A stretch of DNA of 64,000 bases from Arenibacter algicola (GCF_018860365.1 NZ_JAHKPO010000018.1:1-64000), one strand, 5' to 3'. Positions 1-8,953 are shown, numbered from the stretch's first letter. Notes: generated from the letters alone by a model not told the origin. Translations and numbers: made by a program.

Positions 1-123
1 ATAGATGACCATTTCGGGGTGTACCACGCTGATGGCGTGGCAGGTCTCGCCCGGCTTGCAAAGCCAAAGGCATTGTTATCGCGCCGCGTTTGGGACGCGG
101 AGGTCGTCACGCTTTGGGCGTGA
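1..123 (+). pseudogene. 3' end of a second GIY-YIG gene read through into tRNA-like DNA (partial)
   Basis: The first codons of the window read IDDHFGV, the same C-terminus as the intact GIY-YIG protein at 146-385. Here the stop codon is absent (gtg tac instead of gtg tag). The frame stays open through the tRNA-like segment, adding about 33 residues before TGA at 121-123. This looks like a second copy of the GIY-YIG/tRNA junction whose reading frame now runs through a decayed tRNA. The 5' part lies outside the window, so I cannot say whether the gene is intact. A functional protein with an extended tail is possible; a decayed copy is equally plausible. Confidence 0.4.
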
Positions 124-131
124 CCACCCCA
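15..131 (+). pseudogene. tRNA-Pro-like remnant interrupted by three small hairpins
   Basis: It keeps the 5' acceptor strand CGGGGTG (15-21), the whole anticodon arm with TGG and flanks (about 78-106), and a 3' acceptor strand CACCCC (125-130), all matching the intact tRNA-Pro at 376-453. The D-arm region carries two insertions that are perfect hairpins: CCACGC/GCGTGG at 24-40 and GGCTT/AAGCC at 53-65. The T arm is replaced by a third hairpin, TCACGC/GCGTGA at 107-123. The CCA end is lost. It is unlikely to be charged as a tRNA. The hairpins resemble small inserted palindromic elements. Confidence 0.6.
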
Positions 132-145
132 AAGAGAGTTAGTAT

Positions 146-385
146 ATGTTCGTTTATATTTTATATAGCGAGAAACGTTCAAGATATTACGTAGGTCAGA
201 CTACGGATATTGACAAGAGATTGAAAAGACATAACCTCGGGATTGTTCCTTCTACCAAGAGTGGGACCCCTTGGAAATTAGTTTTGCAACTGGAAGTATT
301 ATCTCGCTCGGAAGCCTTAATTTTGGAGCGACGTATAAAGAAAAGAGGAGCAAAACGTTTTATAGATGACCATTTCGGGGTGTAG
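146..385 (+). CDS. small GIY-YIG domain endonuclease-like protein
   Basis: This is a stand-alone GIY-YIG nuclease domain of 79 residues, the normal length of the UvrC-N-type family common in Bacteroidota. The GIY-YIG signature appears as VYILYSEKR followed by YYVGQT. The expected Arg/His of the active-site helix lie in DKRLKRHN, and a late conserved Glu in LERRIKK. Such proteins presumably cut DNA, but their cellular role is not settled. The last four codons and the stop overlap the 5' end of the tRNA-Pro gene, so the C-terminus FGV is encoded by the tRNA acceptor stem. The same arrangement occurs upstream in a decayed form. Confidence 0.85.
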   Translation: MFVYILYSEKRSRYYVGQTTDIDKRLKRHNLGIVPSTKSGTPWKLVLQLEVLSRSEALILERRIKKRGAKRFIDDHFGV

Positions 386-453
386 CGTAGCCCGGTTATC
401 GCGCCGCGTTTGGGACGCGGAGGTCGCAGGTTCGAATCCTGCCACCCCGACCA
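376..453 (+). tRNA. tRNA-Pro (anticodon UGG)
   Basis: A full cloverleaf can be drawn. The acceptor stem CGGGGTG (376-382) pairs with CACCCCG (443-449), followed by discriminator A and an encoded CCA (451-453). The anticodon stem CCGCG/CGCGG closes a loop with TGG. The T loop is TTCGAAT, flanked by CAGG/CCTG. The 5' ten bases are shared with the end of the upstream GIY-YIG gene. A terminator follows six bases later. Confidence 0.95.
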
Positions 454-458
454 AGAAA

Positions 459-488
459 ATCCGATCATGAAAGTGATCGGATTTTTTG
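459..488 (+). terminator. intrinsic terminator after tRNA-Pro
   Basis: A 9-bp stem, ATCCGATCA (459-467) with TGATCGGAT (474-482), has a six-base loop and is followed by T482-487. It starts six bases after the tRNA CCA end. Confidence 0.8.
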
Positions 489-999
489 TTTTTAACGGTA
501 TAGTGCCAAGGGCACTTAAACCGGGAAAAACAAAAAAGACGTACAGGCGTCAGCCTGTGTCGGATTATCTTGAGCACCGAACCCTAAACATGATCACCGA
601 GCACATCAAGGTAATCCTGGCACGGATACCATTAGCATAGCTAGGGGGTTAAGCAGTGGAAAACAAAAAATCGGGATAGGCACAAGTCTGTATCGGATTT
701 TTATAGGCCACGATCCTGCTAGAGGATTATGGAACTCATTGAGTTAATTTCTGATTATTGATTCAATATACATTGAAACCCTTCTTTTTCATATATTTCC
801 CTTCAAAGTTTACGTCTACCCACTATAAGAATCCTAAGAAAACCTGACGATTCGTTAGCTTTTTGCTTATATTTTGCATATTCGTATTTTGTAATGTTAA
901 AATTTATTAAATCTATAATATAGCCGGCCTATATTGCGATATATTTAATAAGTTTGAGTAGAATTAGTTAAAAAAACAAATCTAAAACATCCTTAAAAT
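489..999. other. intergenic region without a supported gene
   Basis: I find no convincing coding frame, RNA gene or repeat here. The last 150 bases are AT-rich and lead into the start of the secreted protein at 1000, so its promoter probably lies there. Confidence 0.5.
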
Positions 1000-1356
1000 A
1001 TGAAAAAGTCAGTATTTATCTTGATGGCTGCAATGCTGTTGAACGTGGTTCAAGTTTTTGCTACCGATCCCCAAAAAGGCGAAGCAAAACCGGCGAAAGC
1101 AGTTACGACCCAAATTTTCCAATTGTTGAGTGACAATATTATTCCCGATGAAATTCGTGGCGCAAAGGCCGAGGTACGTGTGGCATTGGACAATGGTGAT
1201 TATTTGCGGGTTCTAAGTGTTAAAACGGAAAACGAAGCATTGGAGACCTATATTCGCAATAGTATCGATTTTCAGAAAGTTTCAAAAGGAACTTTCGAGC
1301 AAGGAGTTATATATCGTATTCCTTTAGAAGTCAGTAAAAAGGGAAGTATCCTGTAA
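1000..1356 (+). CDS. small secreted protein, unknown function
   Basis: The protein has 118 residues. Residues 1-22 form a typical Sec signal peptide (MKKSVFILMAAMLLNVVQVFA) ending at A-T-D. The mature part is one small soluble domain with a V-R-V-A-L-D-N-G strand pattern, resembling in layout the short TonB-C-like or energy-transducer-like periplasmic proteins of flavobacteria. I do not recognise a defined family. It stands alone, followed by a strong terminator. Confidence 0.7.
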   Translation: MKKSVFILMAAMLLNVVQVFATDPQKGEAKPAKAVTTQIFQLLSDNIIPDEIRGAKAEVRVALDNGDYLRVLSVKTENEALETYIRNSIDFQKVSKGTFEQGVIYRIPLEVSKKGSIL

Positions 1357-1378
1357 GCTGATTCAATTAAATAATAGT

Positions 1379-1411
1379 AAAAGGCCCCTGAAATACTTTC
1401 AGGGGCCTTTT
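1379..1411. terminator. bidirectional intrinsic terminator
   Basis: A perfect 15-bp stem (1379-1393 with 1397-1411) with a 3-base loop, A-rich on one side and T-rich on the other. It lies between two convergent genes (1000-1356 and 1449-2600) and can serve both. Confidence 0.9.
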
Positions 1412-1448
1412 GATTTTTTGGAATACTATCAATACTTTTTTAGAAGTA

Positions 1449-2600
1449 TTAATGATTTTCCGATGAATGTGCATTGGTATTTATTCCAAAGAAGGTATTG
1501 TAATTAACAACCTCCTCGGTTTTATCGCTTCTTTTCAATTTAGTGATCAAGTATGGAATGTAGGTGACAGCTACCATAATAATTCCTGTAACCACTAGTA
1601 CCACTGGGTTCACGAAAAATTCGCTGAAAGAAAAAATACTAATGATCAAAATGGTGGAAAACGGCATGGAACAAGCCAAAATATTAACGGCAAAGTTAAT
1701 ATCGAAAGTGGGCTTTTTCTGTTCGTCCTTTTCCTCCAAGGTACTTACAGCACTCATATGGGCAAACGGCCAAAAGCTGCAGGCACTCTGTGGGAATACC
1801 ACAATAAATAAAATCATTGGGGCGGCCAATGCAGGGAACAGGAAAACAAAAATAGCCGATAGTAAAAAGGTGATACCGGCGCGTCTCATCAAAAGTGAAA
1901 AGATAAAGCCAAATTCCCTAAATTTTATACGTACTGCCATACCAATGAAAAGGAGCACCAAAGGTGTCATAATCAAGCTCATTTTAACTATGGTGTTCCC
2001 CAAGAAATCAGGAAAGGAGCTAAGGGTTAGTCCGAACCCCAAAAGTACCATAGCTACTATTATAACCAGGTTAATAGGTTCATTCAGCATTGAAAGGAAC
2101 AGGCCTTTTAACTTGCTGGAAGTAGTTGCAACCAAATCTTTGACGGCCCTTGCATGATACCAGTGCATCCCTAACATATACAAAAGGATAAGGACAAAGA
2201 TTTTGTTGCCAACGTCTGCCAATGCGGCCAAGGCCAGATATTCATCCCCCAAATAGACTATGATAAAGGGGAAACAGGAAAGTCCTGGTGCCAAAGAGGG
2301 GAGGAGCATTGTCAATGTTCTTTTTTTAGCTCCTTCATTGTTTGGTAGTGAAGGTGCCAATAGGTACTTAGTGGCTATGACCATTATAAAATTAAATACC
2401 AAAGCCATAAGGGGAAAAACCAATAATGACCCTTTGAGTTCTATTTTTAATAAGGCCACAAAAATTGTAGCTGGCAATGCCACGCTCAATATCAAGGTCT
2501 TAATCCCTTTCAGGTCATCCTTAGCTACCTTTTTTTGTAGTAACAGACCCAGACCTATGATCAGTAGGAGTTCTAATGTTTTTTGTAATGCATAATTCAT
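1449..2600 (-). CDS. AEC-family (auxin efflux carrier-like) permease
   Basis: The protein has 383 residues with about ten hydrophobic membrane segments in two halves, the layout of the AEC transporter family. Bacterial members export or import small carboxylates or amino-acid derivatives. The N-terminal helix LLLIIGLGLLLQKK and the following LPATIFVALLKIEL segment are typical. The C-terminal tail is short and hydrophilic. It follows the aminotransferase gene after 125 bp, and the two probably share an operon with the TonB receptor, suggesting transport of the aminotransferase substrate or product. The substrate cannot be read from sequence. Confidence 0.8.
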   Translation of the reverse strand: MNYALQKTLELLLIIGLGLLLQKKVAKDDLKGIKTLILSVALPATIFVALLKIELKGSLLVFPLMALVFNFIMVIATKYLLAPSLPNNEGAKKRTLTMLLPSLAPGLSCFPFIIVYLGDEYLALAALADVGNKIFVLILLYMLGMHWYHARAVKDLVATTSSKLKGLFLSMLNEPINLVIIVAMVLLGFGLTLSSFPDFLGNTIVKMSLIMTPLVLLFIGMAVRIKFREFGFIFSLLMRRAGITFLLSAIFVFLFPALAAPMILFIVVFPQSACSFWPFAHMSAVSTLEEKDEQKKPTFDINFAVNILACSMPFSTILIISIFSFSEFFVNPVVLVVTGIIMVAVTYIPYLITKLKRSDKTEEVVNYNTFFGINTNAHSSENH

Positions 2601-2655
2601 ATTATAAGTTCTTAATAATTCACTATTCCGTTCGGGGGTTTCCGTAATAAAGAAC

Positions 2656-2708
2656 CCAACAGTAGTTGGATCATAGAAAGATCTGTAAGACCCTCCTATT
2701 GATCCAAC
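2656..2708 (-). promoter_or_regulatory. overlapping inverted repeats between aminotransferase and permease genes
   Basis: On the minus strand GTTGGATCA (2708-2700) can pair with TGATCCAAC (2673-2665). The latter can instead pair its CCAAC with GTTGG (2660-2656) just downstream. The two hairpins exclude each other, the layout of an attenuator or processing site. The T tract after the second hairpin is poor, so termination is uncertain. Confidence 0.35.
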
Positions 2709-2725
2709 CCGTGGGTAAACTCAAC

Positions 2726-3919
2726 TTAAACCAATACTTTTTCCAACGCTTTTGTAAATAGCTTCATTTCCTCCATGGTACCCATACTAACGCGGCACCA
2801 GTTCTTACCCATAATCTCGAAGGCGCGAACACCTACTTTCTGGGCTGTCATTTTCTCTAGGAAGGCCTTTCCTTCCATTTCAATAGGGAAGATTATGAAA
2901 CTTGTGGAAGACGGAATGTATTCAAAGCCCATTTTATCCAAACTTTGGTAGACATATTCTCTACATGCAGCGTTGAGCTTTCTGGACTTGTCCTGAAAGG
3001 CTACATCATCCATACTGGCCGTAGCTGCAAATATGGAAGTGTATGCAATGCCCATACCCCCGCGGGTAACTTTTTCAAGTTTTGCCAGAGTCGATTCCTG
3101 TGCCACGATATATCCTACCCTTAGGCCGGCCATACCGTGTATTTTTGAGAATGTACGGGCTATTATTACGTCCTTGCCTTCATTTACTAGAGATACCATA
3201 CTTTGTTTGGCACCATCCTCTAAAAAGCCCATATAGGCCTCATCCACGAAAATGGGAACTTTTTCGGATACCCTTGAACAGAAATCTACCAATTCAGCAC
3301 TATCGGTCATTGCCCCGGTAGGATTGTTGGGATTACAGATGTATACCAATTTTGTATCTGCGTCAATGGCAGCTTCCATGGCTTTAAGGTCATGTGACCA
3401 ATCTGCCTTACAGGGAACGGCTTTCCAAGAAGCACCTGTGGCCTCTGCTACACGAATCAATGACATATAAGTAGGGTCAGCGGATACCACATTACCACCG
3501 TTCGCAAAAAGGACCATGGCTGTTTTTTCCAATAGATCGGATGATCCAGGCCCCATCATAATGTTCTTGATGTCTACGCCTTCTTCCGTAGCTATTTTGC
3601 CCATTAGGTCAAAAAGTTCGTACCAAGCATAACGATTGCCTTTAAAGGCAACATTTTGTAAGGCCGAAATGGCTTTTGGGGATGGTCCGTAAGGATTTTC
3701 GTTGGCATTTAATTTAGCTTCCAATACCGGCATTTCACGACTATAGTCCGGTAAAAATTCCTTAAAAAATGGAGTGTAAATGGCATTTCCCTGGGCATCA
3801 AGTGCTAAAGGTGCTTTGGGCATCTCGGAGATCCCAAAACTCAAATGTGGCATAGCCATTGCTCCTGCAGCAGTTAATGCTCCTTTTTTTAACCATGATC
3901 TTCTGTCTAATGTTTTCAT
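2726..3919 (-). CDS. Tat-exported PLP-dependent aminotransferase (HisC-like, class I/II)
   Basis: The 397-residue protein has the fold-type I aminotransferase motifs: NENPYGPS near 72-80, CNPNNPTG at 195-202, DEAY at 226-229, and the PLP lysine K259 in FSKIHGMAGLRVGY. This is the histidinol-phosphate aminotransferase-like branch. Unusually, it begins with a twin-arginine signal (R6-R7 in DRRSWLKKGAL, then an Ala-rich hydrophobic stretch), implying folded export to the periplasm. It is probably not the biosynthetic HisC. It lies 34 bp after a lipoprotein gene and downstream of a TonB receptor, so it may process an amino compound taken up by the receptor. Confidence 0.85.
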   Translation of the reverse strand: MKTLDRRSWLKKGALTAAGAMAMPHLSFGISEMPKAPLALDAQGNAIYTPFFKEFLPDYSREMPVLEAKLNANENPYGPSPKAISALQNVAFKGNRYAWYELFDLMGKIATEEGVDIKNIMMGPGSSDLLEKTAMVLFANGGNVVSADPTYMSLIRVAEATGASWKAVPCKADWSHDLKAMEAAIDADTKLVYICNPNNPTGAMTDSAELVDFCSRVSEKVPIFVDEAYMGFLEDGAKQSMVSLVNEGKDVIIARTFSKIHGMAGLRVGYIVAQESTLAKLEKVTRGGMGIAYTSIFAATASMDDVAFQDKSRKLNAACREYVYQSLDKMGFEYIPSSTSFIIFPIEMEGKAFLEKMTAQKVGVRAFEIMGKNWCRVSMGTMEEMKLFTKALEKVLV

Positions 3920-3953
3920 AATGTTATCGTATTTAAGTTTATGAGTTTAATTT

Positions 3954-4454
3954 TTAATTACTTTCTACTGGTTCGGCATTGGCACCTATATTTCCTGAGG
4001 CCACTACCGTATTATCTGTTTCGCTTAGGTAAATGTTGATGTGCGCATCCAGGTCTAGGAGCCCATCATAAAAAGAAGTATCGCTAATGACGTAAAACTT
4101 GTTGTCATTTAACTCGCCCGTATCTCCGGAAACGGTATCCAGTGTTAGCAGGGTAGTAGTTCCTACTCCTGCCGCACCCTCTATAATAAGTGCAGGATGT
4201 TGTTGGCCTTCAATGGTGTTATATAGCGAAACCTGAACAAGTGTTCTGTCTAGGGTGCCTTTCCAAAAAACCACGCGACCATAGACATTGGATCCACCTG
4301 GGTCAGCAGCATCAATGGTATAGGCAGTATAATAGCGTAAAGTTCCTCTGCCTTCGGCGACCTCTAATGCAGCTTCTGGCATTTCTTGCTCACAGGAAGC
4401 AGTGAAGAAAACAAGAAATAGCAAACTAATAATTTTTATAGATGTATGTTTCAT
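3954..4454 (-). CDS. lipoprotein, unknown function
   Basis: The protein has 166 residues. The signal peptide ends in a lipobox, FFTASC, with Cys21 as the lipidation site, followed by EQE. The mature domain is rich in beta-strand patterns and Asp/Thr and has no motif I recognise. It lies 27 bp after the TonB receptor gene, the position usually held by a partner surface lipoprotein, so it may be an accessory binding protein. It is much shorter than SusD and lacks the helical SusD pattern. Confidence 0.75.
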   Translation of the reverse strand: MKHTSIKIISLLFLVFFTASCEQEMPEAALEVAEGRGTLRYYTAYTIDAADPGGSNVYGRVVFWKGTLDRTLVQVSLYNTIEGQQHPALIIEGAAGVGTTTLLTLDTVSGDTGELNDNKFYVISDTSFYDGLLDLDAHINIYLSETDNTVVASGNIGANAEPVESN

Positions 4455-4481
4455 ATCTTTTATTTTTATAGCGTTAACAGA

Positions 4482-7418
4482 TTAAAATCCAAAAGTTAGC
4501 CTAGCGAAATAATATGCTCCGTTAGAACCTTGCTGATAGTTGGAGTATAGGTAGAAGCCTCTTTGTTCGGACCTTAGAATATCTGGGTACTTATTAAAGA
4601 TGTTATTGCCCCCTACAGTTAATGCAAGCATGTCAGTAAAGTTGTGGGTAACTCCTATATCTGTAACAAACTGAGCTGAAAAGGTTTGGTCTGGATAGCC
4701 TTCAGAACCATCACTAAGAGTTATGAAATTGTTGCTTAAGGAGGTTACTTCCCCAAAATAGGATCCCCTTAGCATTCCTGACCATTTGCCCCAAGTATAG
4801 GTTCCAGAACCAATAAAGGTGGTGTTTGGAGTACCTGTTTCAAATTGACCTATGGAAGACCTGTTTACATATTTAGTTTCCAATTCCTCATCGGACAATA
4901 CGGTATTAAGATCGGGAACACTTGCCCCTTCAAAAGTGTTTTCACGGAATACACCTGAAAGTGTTAGGCCCAACATGCCTTCACCTACTTTTTCTCTATA
5001 GTTGGCCACTATTTCAACTCCTTTGGTGCTTATGTCGCCGCCATTTATTCTAAAACTGGCCAATCCGGAACCAATGATAGGTGCCAATGCAGGAGCTTCG
5101 CTAGCATCAAAATTATCGGTTTCAAAGATGCGGTCTTTTATATCAATTTTATAGGCATCTACTGTTAGGTCTATTTTGTTGAAGAGACGGGTAGTGAAAC
5201 CTATACTTAAATTTGTGGACTGTTCCTGTTTTAGGGCCTCTATACCGATGGCTCTTGCGGCACTACTTGTATTTGGATAAAGTGTACCATCAAAAGGATC
5301 AAGACCTACAAAGAAGGTAAAGGTGTGTGAATAATTCAATTCTTGTAGGGATGGAGCTCTAAAGCCCGTGCTCAAAGACCCTCTCAAGGCAAAGTTATCC
5401 AAGATGGAGTATCTAGTAGCTATTTTCCCAGTAAAGACATCTCCAAAATCTGAGTAGTTCTCAGTACGAACGGCACCTGTCAATAGCCATTTTTCGGTAA
5501 CATCAAGTTCAGCATCCAAATAGGCAGCTGTAACCGAGCGAAATTCGTTGGCCTCATTCTCAGGGGCAAAGCCTCTAAAGCACTGACAGTTGGGGCTGTA
5601 AAATTTATTTATGTTGGTACTGGCCTCACCATAAGGCAGAACTACTGGGCTGCCATCTGCATTTACAATGGGTTCGGAGTTAAGATCTTCCAAGGGAAAA
5701 CCATCAGGACCCAATAGCGCTTCGTTATCAGTAGTTGCCGTATATATCCCGGCATCGCCTATGGCGTAACTTTCTGGCTGACCTGCCTCAATTTGGTAGT
5801 TTTCTACCCTTAGTTCTACTCCTATAGCAACGTTAAGCCCTAATAGTACATCATCAAAATATTTTGATACATCAAAATTGGTTGTGTTCTGGTAGAAGCT
5901 GTGTGTTCCCAAATCCATTGTTGTAGGGGATGCGGATTGTAGGCTTGCGTTGAAGGTATTGAACATGTCATAATTCATTTTGTTTCTACCGAAGGTATTG
6001 CTGAAATCAAAATTGAAATCGCCCAGGGTACCATCAATTCCACCTGTAAAGGCTATGTTGGTCTGGGTACTGGCAATCTGGGGCCTAAATCCATTCGGGA
6101 AAAGGTCAAAATTGGCTCGGTCCGCTTGTGCAGCTCTACGGTAAAAGCAGCTGTACCCAGCTGTGTATTTATATCCAAAATCACCAAAAGAATAAAATTG
6201 GATATCCTCATTGATGGGAAATGCCAAATTGTAGGCCACGACTCCTAGATTGGATGCCGCGGTACCTGCATAGGAGGAAAAATCCTTGGCAGTAAGGCCT
6301 CTCGCATCCGAAAGTCCGGCATCTGTCCTAAGTTCATCTGCAAGGGCTGTATTGCCTGAGGCCTGTGCCGCTACCAGTTCTGGGTTGGTTATGATAATAT
6401 TCCCTTGGGCATCCGTACGCTCGTTGTTCAGGTATGCATCACCATAAGGAGTAGCATTACTTATATTGGGGCGAACTGTTGCTTCTGCTTGGCGGTAAAG
6501 TCCTGTAAGGTTTAAGTAGCCACCTTCTTCAAAAGAGACCCCGTAATTTCCTGCCAATTGATAATTGATACCATCTGGTTCTGTGTCTTTCAACAAAGCC
6601 TGATTTTCTACACTTACATCGGTTCCGCTAAGATCTGGGGCGGAATTTGGGAATCCGCCCACAGTAAAATTTCCGGTAAACTCTCCAGTACCCTTTTTTA
6701 GTACAACGTTCATTACACCGGCAATGGCATCGGAACCGTATTGCGCCGAGGCACCGTCCCTTAAAATTTCGACCCTGTCAATGGCGTCGGGGACAATGAA
6801 GCTCATATCCGTGGCATTTGCAGCTGATCCAGTTTGTGAACCTGCCAACAGTGCTGAAGTGTGTCTTCTCTTACCATTTACAAGTACCAACATTTGGTTC
6901 GGGGCTAGACCACGAAGGGTGGGGGGGTCAACAGCAGACGAAAGGTCACCACCCTGGGAGCGAAAGGCACTAAATGAAGGTGCTGAGGCGACCAGCATTT
7001 GCGCCAGGTCCATTTGCGGCATATTAATAGCCTGTTCCTTTATACTTATAACATCGACGGGGGCAGTAGTTTCCAATTTGGTCCTACCTTTACTTCTAGA
7101 GCCAATAACTATAGTTTCCGTTAACATTTCAGCAGCTTCGGGAAGGGTTACGGTAATGTTGGTTCTTCCTCCTATTAGAATTTCCTTATTAGCGTAACCT
7201 AATGATGATAATAATAAAACTGCGTCGGATTCCGCGTCAATGGAAAAATTTCCGTCAAAATCCGATATACTTCCTTTAGTGGTACCCTTGATTACTACAT
7301 TCACGCCTGGTAGGGGGGTACCGACTTCATCTGTAACTATTCCAGATACAGTAATTTGTTGGGCGTTCATCGCTAGCATACTGAATAGTGCGAGTGATAG
7401 TATTAGAGCTTTCTTCAT
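4482..7418 (-). CDS. TonB-dependent outer membrane receptor with CarboxypepD_reg N-domain
   Basis: This outer-membrane receptor imports a bulky substrate using TonB energy. I start it at 7418, where MKKALILSLALFSMLAMNAQ forms a proper signal peptide; the frame is open 69 bases further upstream but without signal-peptide logic. The protein then has 978 residues. After the signal come a carboxypeptidase-regulatory-like beta domain (VSGIVTDEVGTPLPGVNVVIKG region), the TonB plug with VEILRDGASAQYGSDAIAGV, and a long barrel ending in the aromatic terminus FARLTFGF. It heads the receptor-lipoprotein-aminotransferase-permease operon. The substrate is unknown. Confidence 0.9.
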   Translation of the reverse strand: MKKALILSLALFSMLAMNAQQITVSGIVTDEVGTPLPGVNVVIKGTTKGSISDFDGNFSIDAESDAVLLLSSLGYANKEILIGGRTNITVTLPEAAEMLTETIVIGSRSKGRTKLETTAPVDVISIKEQAINMPQMDLAQMLVASAPSFSAFRSQGGDLSSAVDPPTLRGLAPNQMLVLVNGKRRHTSALLAGSQTGSAANATDMSFIVPDAIDRVEILRDGASAQYGSDAIAGVMNVVLKKGTGEFTGNFTVGGFPNSAPDLSGTDVSVENQALLKDTEPDGINYQLAGNYGVSFEEGGYLNLTGLYRQAEATVRPNISNATPYGDAYLNNERTDAQGNIIITNPELVAAQASGNTALADELRTDAGLSDARGLTAKDFSSYAGTAASNLGVVAYNLAFPINEDIQFYSFGDFGYKYTAGYSCFYRRAAQADRANFDLFPNGFRPQIASTQTNIAFTGGIDGTLGDFNFDFSNTFGRNKMNYDMFNTFNASLQSASPTTMDLGTHSFYQNTTNFDVSKYFDDVLLGLNVAIGVELRVENYQIEAGQPESYAIGDAGIYTATTDNEALLGPDGFPLEDLNSEPIVNADGSPVVLPYGEASTNINKFYSPNCQCFRGFAPENEANEFRSVTAAYLDAELDVTEKWLLTGAVRTENYSDFGDVFTGKIATRYSILDNFALRGSLSTGFRAPSLQELNYSHTFTFFVGLDPFDGTLYPNTSSAARAIGIEALKQEQSTNLSIGFTTRLFNKIDLTVDAYKIDIKDRIFETDNFDASEAPALAPIIGSGLASFRINGGDISTKGVEIVANYREKVGEGMLGLTLSGVFRENTFEGASVPDLNTVLSDEELETKYVNRSSIGQFETGTPNTTFIGSGTYTWGKWSGMLRGSYFGEVTSLSNNFITLSDGSEGYPDQTFSAQFVTDIGVTHNFTDMLALTVGGNNIFNKYPDILRSEQRGFYLYSNYQQGSNGAYYFARLTFGF

Positions 7419-7758
7419 ATACAATAGTTTAAGGTAGTTAGTAAACACTGTTTTAGGCATACCTATTCCAATCGTTTCCATGGCCATGGAAATTCAACTG
7501 TACACCTGGTAAAAGGAAAGTTCCGGATACTTAGCTATCAAAAAACAACCAAAATTTATTGTTAAATGACTTTACAAATTTAACGATACATTAGGATAAA
7601 TAAAAGTTTGGTGGTTTTCTAAAAGTCTGTATTATAGTCAGTTACAAGTCAAAAAGTAAACATATAGCCATTTTATAGTCCGTTTTCTAACGATATGTCA
7701 GCTTTTTTAATTTGAAAGAATAAAAGCTGTCAATATGATCAATTTTGCAAATAATTCA

Positions 7759-7779
7759 TTTTTATCATTATGATAAAAA
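7759..7779. promoter_or_regulatory. perfect palindrome TTTTTATCA-N3-TGATAAAAA
   Basis: Nine-base arms around TTA. It lies 341 bp upstream of the TonB receptor start and next to repeat copy A. It could be an operator. It does not have the N4 spacing of the TGAY-N4-RTCA boxes found elsewhere in the window. Confidence 0.35.
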
Positions 7780-7800
7780 GCCTCTTGTTCAAAATGAATT

Positions 7801-7884
7801 AAAATCAGTATTTGATTCTTTTTCTTGCCATATTATTTGTGTTTTTTGCAAAATGGTAAATTAAATTTATTAAAATCGACCATT
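7801..7884 (+). repeat. diverged 80-bp direct repeat, copy A
   Basis: Aligns almost gap-free with 8871-8953. The best block reads ATATTATTTGTGTTTTTT here and ATATTATTAGTGTTTTTC in copy B, followed by AATTAAATTTA in both. It lies 383 bp upstream of the TonB receptor. Confidence 0.5.
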
Positions 7885-8870
7885 AAAAGGATTTTATTGA
7901 ATATTTTTCATCGTTATTTTTGTAAAAAACTGACTAATAAGTTTATTATGATCTAAAAAGTGATAAAACAATATTATCTGGTCTTGAATGGATGTTTTTA
8001 CAAGTATTGTATAGTAGTGGGTCTTAGATTTCATCCATAACGGTTATTATTATTCGGGAGTCTTAAGTGATAATATTAAGATTGGATCCAATAATGGGGA
8101 TTCTAAGTGTCCCATTAAAGACAACACAACAGGAGTAGCTTTCAGTGACTGGACCACAAAGCGAGCCCAAGTATGCACATAGAGCTATATTATCCTAATT
8201 GCTTTAAAGGTGTAATGACATTGGTCCGTATGCGGAAAGGGTATAATTGAAATCCAAAAAGGTCTATAGGAAGGATAAACTAATATTGGAATGATTAATG
8301 GAGTTGGAGTTAAGGGGTAACCTTTATTATATACGGCTAATGTTAATTTACAACTATATCAATATTGGGAAATGTATACCTATATATAATAAGGAGTATA
8401 TTTCTATGGTAAAGTGCTTCGGGTTTTATACCGTTACTGAAGGTCAAAGAATAAGTTCCTTTTTTATTATTGTCAATATATGGTTGATGGAGCCGTATAA
8501 TAGAGAAGCCTTTGGAAAACTTAATAGCCCAGGGTTGAAGGTTGTTAAATTCGATAATTTAGTAAAAGAGCCTGATCCAAGTTGCCGTTAAGCAATGGTT
8601 CCAAATATTCAATATTTAAAAGAAGTTGTAGTTAGTTGGTAGTGATCTTAGGAGTTGGCCAAAAGATTTCAATAAAGGAGATTGTTTTTATCTAAAACTA
8701 AAGAATTGGCAGTTTTAATAAATATTATATGTCATATAAGTATATTATATCATTTTTTTTGATGATTTTTTAGATTTTCGAATTCATTGTTCAAAGGCCA
8801 TCGCTAAGAACAAAAAAATGAAAAAGTGATTTTTAATAATATGAAAAATCCTACTTCTGAAAAATGACAT

Positions 8871-8953
8871 AAAATTATTTTTACATCTTTTTATTATCAT
8901 ATTATTAGTGTTTTTCCTTAAATGATGAATTAAATTTACTGAAACTTATAATT
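8871..8953 (+). repeat. diverged 80-bp direct repeat, copy B
   Basis: The partner of 7801-7884, ending about 85 bp upstream of the Lrp-type gene at 9038. A shared block upstream of a regulator and of a possible target operon could be the binding region of that regulator, but low-complexity AT composition inflates the similarity. Confidence 0.5.

Noticed and set aside
196-577. Open frames antisense to the GIY-YIG gene and tRNA-Pro (one with GVAGFEPATSASQ)
   Set aside because: This peptide pattern is the known artefact of translating the reverse strand of tRNA genes; no start or family supports it.
8298-8591. 97-codon plus-strand frame
   Set aside because: No recognisable domain, composition like the surrounding non-coding DNA, no ribosome-binding or promoter signal, and no neighbour on the same transcript.
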